Positions 40,440-52,749 of a stretch of DNA of 64,000 nt are shown one piece after another. The stretch is from Apophysomyces variabilis (taxonomy: Eukaryota; Mucoromycota; Mucoromycetes; Mucorales; Mucoraceae). Both the position numbers and the translations under genes were made by a program. How positions within the stretch are numbered: position 1 is the stretch's first letter; every line of letters begins with the position of its first letter. The notes below the pieces were generated by a model. The model did not search any database. It saw only the letters and a list, made by a program, of their open reading frames with translations, and was not told where the DNA came from. Location of the stretch: positions 576,791 through 640,790 of the forward strand of contig MZZL01000137.1 in assembly GCA_002749535.1 (NCBI GenBank). Reading direction: 5' to 3'.

Positions 40440-41087
40440 TAGGGCTTGCAGTAATTTAGGTGTAGTTAGTAGTGTGTGTATTGATCATGCTTTTTGAGTG
40501 TGTGAGTGAGTCTGCGTGTGCGTGAAGTGTCAAAAAAGGACAAAGTTGGAAGCCAAGTCTGATGCTTACTTGTCATCGATGCTGCTGGTTGCAAGCTAAA
40601 ACAATAGCCAATTGAGAACGGAACTATGTTCACTATATACTTTTCAGTTCAATTTCATTCCTTTCGTATTGACGCGAAGGACCACAAAAAGGGAGGATCG
40701 TGCATTGACTGCAACTTGCTCCTTATTTTTTTCCTCTCTCCCCTTATCCTTTCAAATGATCGAGCCAGCTGTCGAAAAATAAACCCGTGTTCCGGTTCAT
40801 CCGATCGGACCACGAGCTCGTTTCTTTAAAGCTGCACAATACCCTCTTTCTCTCTCCCATTTCATTCAACTGCATGTACATTTTAATGTAACTGTTTCAC
40901 AAAACGCGCAAGCTTCCCTCCCCCACATATACACACGCAACCCTCCCCCCTTCCTTTTGCGAAGAAAAAAAATTGATACCTTTAAACCAGGTTAACTTTT
41001 TGTACTCTTATTGGGGTTGCCTAGAAACTTAAATTTGATATACTCTGCCATTGTTTCCTAGGTCACACATGATTACCCGAAAAAAAA
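40440..41087. other. Divergent promoter region, RasGEF / dysferlin-domain gene
   Basis: Holds pyrimidine-rich runs (CCCTCCCCC near 40916-40946) and A-runs. No gene recognised. Confidence 0.4.
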
Positions 41088-42480
41088 ATGCCGAAAATTG
41101 ATGCACTTCCTTTTTCTTTTGTCTTCCTCGTTCAACCGATGATGACTGTGTCCGTAGACCAACAATCATCACTGGCAGAAACACCCTTCCGAATCCGAAA
41201 ATCCATTAGAGAACTAATCCGTAAACCGAGATCGACTCACAAACACAATCAACTATCCTTACCATTACCCTCATTACCTCCCCATGACCAATCAAAAGAA
41301 GAATATGTCTATGATGTTCTGTACGAATGTCAGCGAGGGTAACTATTCCCTATTATACTTCCATCAGTTGGAGGGCCAGTATGCTTACGAAATGCTATTG
41401 TTTTTAGTTCTTGGACTGTGGGTTATAGCATGAAAACGTAAGTCCAACTTTGTTATAAGTCTTATACATGGTTCTACCCATTATCGATTGCTCCAGACTC
41501 CTGCAATTTGACCCCAGTCCTTGGTGCGATGCAGATATGAGGTAACCCATTCAATCAGTTGGGTTATGATTAATCCCCGTTCTTCCCCTAGATATACCCC
41601 AATGGATATAAAGACTTATCAACTACCAGACCCTACATGGGAATGGGTAAAACATTAACGATGGATTAACAAACTGAACTCATACCAGAAATTTAGGTCA
41701 GCAAAGAATGGATGGTGGATATGACAGAAGACGTAGATGAAGGTATACTATCCTCGTACAACTTGTTACCATAAGTTAATGAGACGATGTTAGCTGGATG
41801 GCAGTATGCATTAAAATTTCATGGCGCTGTCTGGCACGGTAAGCTATTAAACTCGCCAAAATAAACCACTAATTGAAACTGATTACAACTAATAGGAAAC
41901 TACAAACACTTCCGCTCTTTTGTGCGACGGCGTCGATGGGTCAGGCTACGACATCGTTGTGTTGCCAATATGCCACCTTCGAAGGCCAAACAAGAGACCC
42001 ATGTGAAGACTCGCACACTAGTGAATATTGATGAACCTTCAACATCAAAAACGCATCACGGACAACAGCTATACGACTCCTTAAAGCAATGCCACATTGA
42101 CCGCGAACGCCTTGTGATTCTCGAACATGCGATATCGTCCATGTTACCTGGAACAGAAGAAGAGCTAATTGCAAATGTAGACCGCCATAGCACCCCAAAA
42201 TATGCTAACTCTTAGTAAATAGGCACAGAAGTACATGGCTTTGCTGGATTATGAGTCTTCCAAACGTAAATTCGTCCATGTAAGTTTGTTTTGTTCTTCG
42301 TCTTTCTTACGGAATTGGTTCATGTGTCAATTACAGCGCTTACTCGCTTTGAAATATGCGAATCGTCGCGAAAGGTCGCTAACATTCACAGCCGATGAAA
42401 AAAAAGCCCTTCAATCATTACGATTTTACTCCGACGTTCAATCTGTCATCAGTTTATTGGAAAACTCAGCGGAACAATAA
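41088..42480 (+). CDS. Dysferlin (DysF)-domain protein
   Basis: Nine exons: 41088-41338, 41408-41437, 41497-41541, 41592-41646, 41697-41742, 41794-41838, 41896-42176, 42223-42279 and 42337-42480; 317 aa. The DysF fold is clear: YVYDVLYECQRGSWTVGYSM (DysFN), LLQFDPSPWCDADMRYTPMD, TYQLPDPTWEWVSKEWMVDM (the Trp-Glu-Trp-V repeat), then GWQYALKFHGAVWHGNYKH and FVRRRRWVRLRHR (DysFC). Such modules occur in peroxisome-ER proteins (Pex30 group), Spo73 and TECPR. No membrane helix is seen here, so it resembles Spo73-like soluble forms. Five of the exons are 30-55 nt. The penultimate intron has the consensus branch point TGCTAAC. The start is one of two nearby ATGs (41088, 41139). Confidence 0.85.
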
Positions 42481-42562
42481 ACAGTCCATATACCACAATG
42501 CCCGAATCTCTGATATAGGTCAGCTAATGGCGCAACACAAGTTTTATTATGAAGATCGATGC

Positions 42563-43314
42563 TTAGTAGAAGAAACCAAGGATCTTGCCACCGACGTGCT
42601 TGCGACGAGCCTCTGCAAAAAAAAAAAATTGTTAAAAAACCCGAGCCGTCACTACGTTTATAAACCAACCTTCATGGTCCATAATACCGGCGGAGGTGGT
42701 CAAGACCAAGTAACCGAACTGACGGGAGGGCAACAAGTTGGAAGTCCACTTTTCAAGATCAGCGAGCTTGATGTTGAAACGGGGAGAGATGACACCACAC
42801 TTGTTCAAACGGCCGTTGAGCTGGATGACGATCTTGCCGGAACGGTGGTCATCGATCTCTTCGAATTCACCAATGTAACCTATTGGAAATAAAACAAGTT
42901 ATAAGTGATCCTGTTCACTACAACTTGCGTTCCGTTTTCCCTCCCCCAATCCATCCTTTGGTTTTCAATATTAAACATGTGTCCCCATGATTTAAACAAA
43001 ACACAACATAGTATACGTCGTGCAAAGTGTAAGATCATGGAATTTAGCTCTACCGCAGGTTTAAAAGCCAAAAGTTGTGGAAAATATCAACTTTAAACCA
43101 GTTATGCTACGGAATTCATTCTTTTTGCCCTGCCTCCCACTCTCCCTCTCATTGAAAATAAAATCGAGACATAGAACGTACCGTGCTTCTGCATGACGGA
43201 CAAGAACTTGACAATGACCTTGGAGGAAGGACGGACGAGGACCTGTCTCTTGCCGCGCTTCTCGGCGTTGTTGATGTTGTTCAAGCAATCGTTCAAAACG
43301 GAAACTCTGACCAT
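42563..43314 (-). CDS. RPS22: 40S ribosomal protein S22 (uS8)
   Basis: Three exons (43182-43314, 42670-42879, 42563-42612) give 130 aa, exactly the family length. The sequence starts [20 protein letters not shown] and shows [53 protein letters not shown] and the end GKILGFFY. Universally conserved uS8 of the small subunit. The first intron is about 300 nt, much longer than others here, as is common for ribosomal protein genes; the second has a long T tract before its acceptor. Convergent with the DysF gene (stops 82 bp apart). Confidence 0.97.
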
Positions 43315-44234
43315 GTTGATAAAGAAGCTGCGCTAAGATCTATAAACGCGATGGGTTAATACCAACAATGAGCTTTTATGAGTGTCGTCCCCCGAAGTAC
43401 GATTCATAAAAGCATGTTGCTCTTGTTCCATCCCTAACAAGTGGTCCAAAGAGGACTTTGGAAGGGATATTGACCATACGGAGTGGATGGATGGATGGAT
43501 TTATATGTCCTTACCTGTGCGTCAAGCGAAAAGAGGGAAGTCTAGTACAAACACACGCCTTGGCTATTTATCGAGTGTGCCTGTCCGGAGCACCCGGATA
43601 CTTTTAGAACGGAGATAGAAAACCTTGCCTCCCGCCACAGACTGCAAGCCACAGGCTCAAGCGTTGATAGGTTGAGGATCACTTCGATAGCAACCATCTT
43701 ATTGTGCAAAAGATCTAAATAGTCTATTGCAAGCAAGAAATCCAAATCAAGTACTTTTCAAACACAATACTCAATAAAGTGGTCCATCTGACCTTGAAGA
43801 ACGCAAACGTTGCTAGCAGTACTATTGGTTCATTGAATCAAGTCCAAGTTATATAAGATGTCTGGATTCAATCCATAAGCAAAGTTTCCATTCAACGGGT
43901 CCGGCAGGTTAAATCTCGCTTTGCTATCATTTACCAATGCACTTAGTCTTTAGAACGTACTTCAATTGGCTTCAGGTGGCAGACTTAATACAACCTTCTG
44001 CATACGGATGTCCGCACAAAAAATCTCATGTCAGTATGTCGTACCAAATATTCTTCGATCAGATAATGAACTCCCAGTAATTGTAAGCTCGTTATCATGT
44101 TTTACAATTGCTCGGAAGGCATCATGCTTACAATGACATTCCTGCTTCATTGCTTGGTATGTTGCTTTTAAGATATATGATTTCTAATTTTCCGCTATCA
44201 TGGAACAGTTTATTCAGCGAATAGCCTCTTGCAA
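43315..44234. other. Spacer upstream of RPS22
   Basis: RPS22 promoter side, with a TGGATGGATGGAT stretch near 43485. No other gene recognised. Confidence 0.4.
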
Positions 44235-44236
44235 TA

Positions 44237-44423
44237 CAGTGCCTCCCCGCTAATGTCAATCTTCGTTAATGTCAATCCTCGCCTATTTTCAATCATTTTG
44301 AGGTTCCCGAAAAAGAGGTTTCTATGCTAATTCAAGCCATTGCATCTCCCCGTTATTGTGACTCCCCGCCTAATTCAATCGATAGGCTCTAACCAAGTCA
44401 TTGACATTAGCGGGGAAGCGCTG
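44237..44423. mobile_element. 187-bp TIR element (MITE), Tc1/mariner-pogo type
   Basis: Begins CAGTGCCTCCCCGCTAATGT and its end, read as the reverse complement, begins CAGCGCTTCCCCGCTAATGT; the two inverted repeats match at 22 of the first 24 positions. TA dinucleotides flank both sides (44235-44236 and 44424-44425), the target duplication of Tc1/mariner elements. The interior has no coding frame and repeats parts of the end motif (GTCAATCTTCGTTAATGTCA, CTCCCCGTTATTGTGACTCC). It is a non-autonomous element; the source transposase was not identified in the window (relics A-C show no such ends). Confidence 0.85.
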
Positions 44424-44886
44424 TACCATGAAAGCAGCAAAGTTGAAAACAGTATAAGAAAGACTGTGATGGGATCAGGTTGATCCGAATTTTAAGCTAG
44501 CTAAGCGAACAGTCCCAGTGACTCCATCACAAATACTTTCAAGCTGATCGCTTAAAATGCGATCTACGGATGGATACTTCCAATTTTCATAAGGGTGCCA
44601 AAAGTACTAAGCGCATCACTTATTGCAACAATGAAAGCTAGATAGAGTGTTAAAGAAAACGTATTGGGCCACCTGCTGCTGTCATTGACATGGTACAACC
44701 TGTTGTATTTCGTTGATAAGTATGCAAGACAATGTAAACATTGAGGTTTCTCAGTGTCGGGAAGGCGTGTATATTTCTAGAAGAAAAAGCCCTCGCTTAC
44801 AAATAAATACAAAGAAGCGATCACAATCTTAGAATGACTAAAAAGAAAAATGAAAGATGATCACACGAGATCTAAAAATTAAGGTA

Positions 44887-44978
44887 TGATAAGTCACTGC
44901 TGGAATTGTGGGGAATTTCACGGAGAGAATGCATGTTATTGCGTGACTTACAAAGACATCCATGCCAATGGACAAGGT
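44887..44978 (+). CDS. CCHC zinc-knuckle-like fragment
   Basis: ATG at 44887 opens MISHCWNCGEFHGENACYCV, with C-x2-C-x3-H-x4-C spacing similar to a zinc knuckle, and ends at a GTAAGTT that could be a donor. No second exon was found. It may be a relic of a retroelement nucleocapsid or a piece of a cellular RNA-binding protein. Confidence 0.25.
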
Positions 44979-46836
44979 AAGTTGACCTTAGTCGGATTGA
45001 TTTTCTGCTAGTGAACGCTTACCATTTTGACGACTTGCAATAAGCATCTTTTTGTAATGATGTCGATTCGATTCAATTCGATGGCAATCTTAATGGCACA
45101 AGCTGCTAACTCTGGTAAACAGACTCGTCATCACGTATAAATGAAGATAATACGAGATTGCGACCTTGCTTGCGGCGGATAGCAGAGATCAAACCGAAAG
45201 AATAACTATTCTTTGGGTTTATGTATATAGTTTTGACGATCCGTATTTAGCATGTCGGTTGCATGACTCTATTTGAACGGTCTTTCTTGTATGAGTGAAT
45301 AACTTGCGTTACATTTGGTAAGGTTTGTCTGCTGTTTATCATATACAACATATTAACGTATTGTTTTACCCCTATGTAAACGGCTAAATCAACTTGGCTT
45401 CAGTGATAGCCCTCCTATTGCTATCACTGTTTGTGAGATGTGAATGAAGTGTTTCTTGTTTATCGAGATTCTACGGATATTGTTCAGCGTTTCCGCTTCA
45501 TATACGTTAAATACGACGTGGTATGTGTCAGTTTGATACGATAATCTACTTCTTTTGGTTTTATGGTTACTTGGAAAGTAAATTCAACTACCCTAGATAG
45601 ATCCTCCTCTAACAGCACTTAGGAGACAGAACTTACTTCCATGATTCCTATATTATTGTTTATTGTTGAACATGCTTTTTATAGTCATACAATAAGCAGA
45701 AATTGCTAACCGAGAATCACTCATCTTTAGAAATTGACATAAATTCATCCGAAATGTCTCTTGCTTTCGTGCGTTCGTTAGCTAAACTGACGACATAGTG
45801 GACATGTAACGAATGGTATTATGTTTTGGCAAGTAAAAAGCTGCTGATCGTTCTTGCTTTCAATGCGTGTAGCCCGAACTCCCACTGCATGTACAATAAT
45901 CGAAAGAAATTACCAAGGTGAACCCAACGCCTGGCGTTTCCCTTTTTTAGAGCGGACTCGCTCCGCTGAAGCCATCTGAAAAGCTAAGACTAACAAGGCA
46001 GATCGCAAACTTTGGAGCTCTAAAACTGATGACTCAGTCGCTCGTTGTATGTGATACACATGACAAGTTTATTCACGAGTGCTGCAGCAGGATTGGGATT
46101 GATCTGAAGCAATCTGTGGTTCAATTCAGCTTCGAAGTTTTCTATTAATGACACCAATTGAGAAAAGTAAGTCGCCATTTTTCTAAGTACTTCACTTACT
46201 CAATAACATATACGTCTACTTTAGCAAGTTACACTTTTAACAGTTTTAGGTCCAACATATTGTTCATCAAGCATAAGCTTGTATGTAATCAGCTTTTTCT
46301 GAATGCGATAAGACTATGTATGTTTTTTGGTTAAATTATAACGCAATAGAGTTTTACGATCGATCATGGAAGCTTTAGGTGCTCGGAGAAACCATATATA
46401 GCTGGTTGGTTGATGCACGTGGGTGTCATGGCTGCACGGGGAGTTTAAAACATTAGTTCAGGCAACCATACAAATCTCTGGGTTGATCCATGCATCCCTA
46501 ACCAAGGGGAAATTACTACCGACACTTCAACAGCACACTTGAGTCTACAACATCATCTATTTTCCGTATTATGCTCTGCCAGTTTATAGCAATTTTCATT
46601 GTCTTTTTATACCGAAAGCGCTCGGATATTGGGGGCTGGAAGTGTCCCATTGGAAGTGTCCGTACTGAATTCCCTAACCAAGGTTATGTCACGGGGAGTA
46701 ACACAGGCTTTGCTAGACCTTATCTGCGTTTGAAACTAATCCAATCACTCCGAAAAATTTCCACAGTCTCATCTTCTCAAATCTCTCGCTCAGATGATTA
46801 GGATTGCTTCTCTTTTCCACTCTCCAACTTAAAGCC
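44979..46836. other. Gene-poor AT-rich spacer
   Basis: About 1.9 kb upstream of the PH-protein gene. Only short, unsupported frames (for example 46571-46801). No RNA gene or repeat recognised. Confidence 0.4.
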
Positions 46837-47862
46837 ATGTCTACTTATGACACTGTGCCAAAAGGCTGGTTGTACAAATGGAACCGGTTTAACATAAGAA
46901 ACTCCTGGCAAAAGAGATACTTTGTTCTTTGTGGAAAGGAGCTACGCTATTATAAATCTCCTGTACGTGCTTGGTTTGCCCTGATCAACCCTCTGGTGCC
47001 ACTTACTAAGCCTTATGATATTTAGAACGACACTCGTCCTTCTGGTGTAATCGAATTACGACATTATGAATGTGTGAAACCATACAATACTAAGCAATCA
47101 CCACACGCATTCCAGATAGTGTCCGGGTGCAAACATCATCGAACACATATTATGTATGCTGATAATGAATACGACCGTCGCCTTTGGATGACATTGATTG
47201 AAGCAAATATTCCGAAGATAACCGACCGCCACCAATGCGAATTTGTGGATGATGCATCTCATCCCACTTATCACAGTGTCCTTGACAAATGGCTGGAACG
47301 TTTGGACTTGCACGATTCGAAAGATTCATCATACGCAGAAACGCTGGTCGGATATGCTTCTACTCCGCTGACCTCGCCTACGCTCCGAGCCTGTCAATCT
47401 TCAGAATCTCTGGAAAGCGGCTGCAGTTCTGAACAGGCCACTTTATCTTCTTCGGCTGGGTCTGTCCTCGCCGCGGACTTAAACAAAGCCAAGCTAAAGA
47501 GCAGTCTGCCTCAAAAGTCTTTGCGACGAGCCATTACCACTGCAACCGACAAAAAAGCACTCTCGCGGTCGCTTCCCCTGTCCGTTCCAGTGTCCTTGTC
47601 GCCAATCAAAGTGGATTCCGACCGGGAGAGGTCATTCCAGCGACATATCGTCAACCGCAGCAGTATCGCTTCAGACCCTGATATAGATTCCCTTGCATAC
47701 GAAGTATTTTCCTTTGAAGACGAGGGTAGCACTCCGTCTTCACCCTATTTAAATGAACATCTGCCTCCATGCTTGCCACCACCAACGACCCCTCTCCCAC
47801 CTTTACCAGGTTTGCTCCAACGCATAGGAGAGAATGGGTCGATATCTTTGAAGAAACAGTAG
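46837..47862 (+). CDS. PH-domain protein
   Basis: Two exons (46837-46962, 47026-47862) give 320 aa. Residues 8-110 are a pleckstrin homology domain: GWLYKWNRFNIRNSWQKRYF starts strand 1-2, then LCGKELRYYKSP, GVIELRHYE and the C-terminal helix with the invariant Trp in DRRLWMTLIEAN. The rest is a Ser-rich disordered region with an acidic patch and a polyproline end (PPCLPPPTTPLPPLP), a possible SH3 or WW ligand. It probably binds phosphoinositides and links membranes to an SH3 protein; partners are unknown. The single intron is 63 nt and lies inside the PH domain. Start ATG chosen because the domain begins at residue 9. Confidence 0.85.
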
Positions 47863-48215
47863 ATCAACAGCGAGAAAGAGAGAAGAGAAGAATAGATGAA
47901 GTGCTGGCACCATTTTCTCTTCATGTATAGTCCAACATATCCTATCACCACATATTCAAGACGAAGCTATATTTTCCTTCTTTTCTTTGCATTGGCAAAG
48001 CTGACTTATGTATATCCTATTTCGATCAATAGGGAATTAATTCTACCCATCGTGTCACTGCTTTGATATTTCTGTACGATCATACGTTTTGTCTTTTTCC
48101 CATCCCCTTAATCCCTTCCCATGACTAACCAACCACTATTGTAAGTTCTATTTATTTCCTACCAAACAATTTATTAAACCGATATGGAGTATGGCTTGCT
48201 GAATGGCATGGAGAC
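47863..48215. other. Intergenic, convergent 3' flanks
   Basis: T/C-rich 3' region of the PH-protein gene with no coding feature. Confidence 0.4.
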
Positions 48216-48565
48216 TTACTGCAACTTGCGCTTGAAGGTAATTTCAATCCAGATACCAATGTCAAAGTTATATCTGCCTTTCTTCTCCTTATATGGACTA
48301 AGCATTATCTATCTTGAAAGTAAAATATTGAACCTCTCCGGCCACCGACAGAATGTCAAGACCTGGTCTCATGCTGCGTAAATCGGTCAGTTTAAACCCC
48401 GTCGGAAGGTCAAATGGTTTTTCCACCAGAGAGTTGGTTGATGACTAACCATGAAGACCCAAGCTTTCACACTATCGCTTTCGAGTTGCGAGTTTGGGTT
48501 CTTTTCGTGCGTGTTAATGTCATATCGTGCCTTGGTTTTTTTTGTTTTGGTTCGGCCTTCGACAT
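48216..48565 (-). CDS. Candidate small basic protein
   Basis: A minus-strand series of in-phase pieces starts at ATG 48565 (MSKAEPKQKKPRHDMTLTRT) and continues SSTNSLVEKPFDLPTGFKLT, DLRSMRPGLDIL, PYKEKKGRYNFDIGIWIEIT and KRKLQ with TAA at 48216. The last pieces are protein-like and probably real; joins require a 50-60-nt intron (donor GTCGGT) and a very short 28-nt one, which is suspicious. The family is not recognised. Plus-strand ORFs in the same DNA are treated as shadows. Confidence 0.35.
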
Positions 48566-51010
48566 GTCACGTTGTTTTGGAGCAGAATCTCCTAAAGTCT
48601 TTGCTGTTACGTACTCATTTCATTTCACACTCACAGAGTCCATTTCCAACGCTCACGTAACTGGTGGGTGGATGACAAAGATATACATGATAGAACTTTT
48701 GTACGTAGCCAGTTGTATCTCAATTACCATGGCCGGAAGAGGTATCCTTATTGTTCAATGGCCTGGCTCAAGACAAAGGCATCAAAGCACGAGGTGAAAA
48801 GAACAGTTGGTAAGAGTGGTATGCTACCAAAAGTGGAATAGTTACAAGGAAAAGAAAAGTGACACGAATGGGTACTTTGGAGATACTGTTATCATTTTCC
48901 GTGTCCCAAAAGCTAGATAATTTCCCACCCTTTCTGCATATAGGACAATCGTTTCCGGTTCGATGAAGCGAGTGATGACTCTAATGATATAGTTTATCCT
49001 CAGGAGTACCATAACTCTATCATGACGCCGGGATTTCATCATAGAAATTAGAGTTTAGATTATTCAGTTGATCGGTTAGCAGCCGTTAGGCGAATAAGTG
49101 TAAATTACTCAAGGACATAAATAGAACGGCGTTGCAACATAAGATGTGGAGAAATGGAAGGGTTTAATTGATTAATGATGGCTTTATAAAAGAGGAGTAT
49201 GGTTCTTATTGACTGGAAGCGACAGGTTAGCATCAGAGATAAAATGATCATCTGGTAATCACAAAAACTTCCAATAATACTGAGAGTTCTTCGAAGTCTA
49301 CTTTGGCAAGTCCAGAGATAGCCAGTAACGGAGAATGTAACAACTCACTCCTTGTTACGATTTACTGTTTTATCTACAAGTGAACAAATTGTAGGAAGGC
49401 TAAATACAACATACCTTCCATTGACAGTAGGGGGTAAAACCGGCATGTCATTCTTGGGATTCACATTACCCTAACTGGTGCTCCTATTTGATCCGCGGCT
49501 TCCTTGTGGGCGTAATCATCTAGAAGGACAGGAGCGTTTTACTACCATATGGATTATTTCCAAGCCGGTTACCTTTGCGAAAGCTCAGCGTATTGGAATG
49601 ATATTTTAAGCCTATAAGGCGTGGAATTTCTATAGAGCTCTAAATAGGTTCTGAAAAGCCCATTTAAAGACAAAGATATTATGGATCCATATTTAGAAAC
49701 AGTAACGCGACCCTATCCCTGCCTAAACTTGTCAAGCATTGCCAGCGTGATCGATGTATTCATCCCATTAAGTGACCGTGTTGCATAACAACAAACAAGC
49801 ACGATAGTCTGGGAAAATTTGCCGTTGACGAGCCGAGCGATGCATGTGAGCCGCTTTTATTGTGATATCGGTAACTGTTTGAATAATGGGCCACTGGATA
49901 TTTTTTTTGCCCTAATATGGGTTATTAAGCTGCTTCTGTAAAGCAGGTCTTATCATGCCGGAAGCTTCAATGATAGACTTTGTTGTTTTGTGTATCTCTT
50001 GTTTGAAAAGTCGTACAATGCCATTGTGTGACCATTTCAAGAACAGGTGTTCAACAAGAGCTATCCAATGCCCCGAAAGTCTACTGCTTCCAAAGAATTA
50101 TCCGTATCCGTTATGGTTACTCACAAATATTCTAGATCCTTTTATTCAGTACACCAATAGATTTCTTTGACATCTGGAAAGCGTTTGAGCTGTTATACGG
50201 AATAACGTATCGGATAATACACACTTTAGCTTATCGCTAGAGAAAATTTCCTTTTCAATGACACTCCATGCTTCGGCTGTCCAAGCTGACAAGCGACTGG
50301 TACGTTTTAAGTTCTTGGTAACTGTAAGGTGCGAAAGGTACTTGCTGAGTAACAATCTTAAATATATAATAATTAGCAGGTTATGACCATGTCATATTGA
50401 GTTGTAATCGGACGGACATCGTATCAACAAAAATACAGATGTTGCTTGATACTTTGACCTCATTAATTAGCTTCTAATCCCAATTTGTAGTTTGTTCGTG
50501 CCGTGTCGCTTAGTTGCTGTGACATTTGCTAAACTATGTCAGAGTTTTATTGCTTTTTTTGTCGCACGCAAAATGCATCATATGTCTCTTCCAACTGTGC
50601 TATATTGCACATCCCTTCCCGGGCTTAAAAGAGAGAACAAAATGGCAATTAGCTTTTAAGCTGTTGTACCAAAGGTGCGTCTAGGTTACACGCTTTCCGC
50701 TGTGTTAGGTCTATAACCCTGTCTATGCAACCCTTTGCGCTCACGAATACTGATGAAAATAGCTTTCGCTGCAGCCATCATATGCTCGTGGGGACAAGGG
50801 TCACGACCGCTTTTATTCAAAAGACATTAGGGGAGAATGGAAATGTTGCTCATGGCATATCCTCCATGACTATGGGGTAAAAAAATTCAACAGGTTAATC
50901 CCGAATGCCTTGTGAGACAAAAGCCCTTGGCAAAAAGCGGTGACAGCCAATCAAATCATTAAAAGAGTTCTGGTCATAGTGCCGAAAATCATGCTTTCTC
51001 TCCTTCCACT
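48566..51010. other. Gene-poor region upstream of the VHS-GAT gene
   Basis: 2.4 kb without a supported gene. Short frames (49955-50170 plus; 50146-50355 minus) have no domain. Possibly old repeat DNA. Confidence 0.4.
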
Positions 51011-52749
51011 ATGCCACTTTTCTCGAAGAAGATAACACCAACCACTATCACCACAAATATTGGTATTCAAAAACTGAAAAACGAGTAGTGGCCCTAATGA
51101 CGACGATCAGAAAAAGCAACCGATCCTTCTTTGCAAGAGATGGATTGGTCGCTGGTTTTCCAGATTTGCGATGTAGTGAACAACACAGAAACCGGGGCTA
51201 AAGAAGCTAGAAAGCTTTTGCAAAAGAAAATGCTTGCCAATAACCCGCAGACACAGGTTTTGGCCTTAGAGGTAAGCCTTGTGGTGATCATCAGAACACG
51301 ATTCTTACTGCGTAATCCCTACCAGCTTTTGAATGCTCTTTCGGAGAACTGCAGAGAAAAGTTTCAGAGTAAGATAGAAACGTAGTAGATCTGGTTTATG
51401 AAACTTATATGACTTTAGATCAACTGACAGCTAAATCTTTTGGCGAAGATTTGGATACGTTAGCATTTTCAAAGGTAATAGGGATTGAGGGAAAGGGGTG
51501 TTAAGGGAAAGCGATCGTAACGAATGGAACCAATGTTATAGTCAAATGATGACAGAGTCCATGGAAAACTTGTCCAGTGTCTTCAGAACTGGGTGGATCA
51601 ATATGGTCTTGATCCATCCTATGCTGCTATTAGACGAATCCATGAAAATCTAATGAATGGTGTACCACCATCTGCGGGTAGTGGGAGACGAAATCTCTTC
51701 AAGGCGCCGCAAGTTCCGCGCCAAGAAAAAACCGCTGTTCCGCAATGGCAAAAGGTTAGTTTAGGGATATGATAGAATCGAAAAAAAATTCTTATTTTTA
51801 TTTTTTTATATAGTCACCCAGTGACCCTTTAGCTGATGTTGAACTTGCAAAGAATAATGCTCAATTACTTTCTCAGACGTTGTCCTTTACGGACCCAACT
51901 CAGGAGGATATAACAAAGAACGAATTAATCCAGGTAATCTTTACGGTTGAGTAAAGCAATGAATGAGTATTAAATGGATTTTTTTTCTTCCTTAGGAGTT
52001 TTACACGAAATGTCAGACGCTGCAAAGGGTAATATCCGACCAACTGCAGCTTTGCGAAGACGAAAACGTCATTTGTAAGTAGCACATCTCAGTCCCGCTA
52101 GAATAGATATAATATCACCGACGTATCACAAATTCACATAAACTTTAATTTAATTTCTCAGCCGCGTTACTGGAGGCCAACACGGAACTTCTGGCTAGCT
52201 TTAAGGCTTACGACGACATGCTGGAAAGACGTGCTGTGGATGAGGCAACGGCAAACTCTCGCGCACTGCATGTTAGGGGTACAGAAATGGTGGGTACAGG
52301 GCCCATGACTCTGGATCGGTTGTGTTCCTGACGTCGTCAATAACAAACAAACGTGTTTTTCTTTGCAAAACTTTTAGGGACATCATGTAGGAGGAAGCGA
52401 AGGTTCAGGCTCATCACAGGGTCATCATCATAACAACAACAACAACAACAACATCAAGAGGTAAAAACTCAGCACATGATAACTTTTCAGCAGCTGATGA
52501 ATCTGAGTCATAGTAATCAAGCAGCACATCCAGTGTCTAGAGAGGTATCTACACCTGTAGATCCTTTTGATCCTTTCGGCGACGCGAACGAGGCAAATGA
52601 TGGACCATCTTCATCAAATACAGGGTAAGGTTAAAAGACCTAAAAAAAAAAAGGCCGTGTTGGGTTTATGACCGAAACTTTACCAATCTGTCTTTTGCAG
52701 GCATATCAACTTACCTCCGCCACTGATGCCCCAAAAGCTTCATGAATAA
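51011..52749 (+). CDS. VHS-GAT domain trafficking adaptor (Lsb5/GGA-related)
   Basis: Exons 51011-51062, 51111-51271, 51326-51368, 51419-51474, 51542-51754, 51814-51933, 51996-52074, 52162-52289, 52378-52460, 52491-52624 and 52701-52749. N-terminal VHS domain (EKATDPSLQEMDWSLVFQIC, DVVNNTETGAKEARKLL, NPQTQVLALELLNALSENC), then a GAT-like three-helix region (LAKNNAQLLSQTLSFTD, FYTKCQTLQRVISDQLQLCE, ALLEANTELLASFKAYDDML), and a disordered tail with DPFDPFGD (DPF/NPF-like endocytic motifs) and a proline-rich end. It likely binds ubiquitin and clathrin adaptors in endosomal sorting. Gamma-ear domain of GGAs is absent, which favours the Lsb5/TOM1 type. The exon at 52378 ends with an AAC repeat in which the frame does not join cleanly to the next exon (see findings). 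Confidence 0.85.

Noticed and set aside
48414..48797. 127-codon plus-strand ORF
   Set aside because: Hydrophobic, T-rich composition without domain; the minus strand has better coding signals in the same place.
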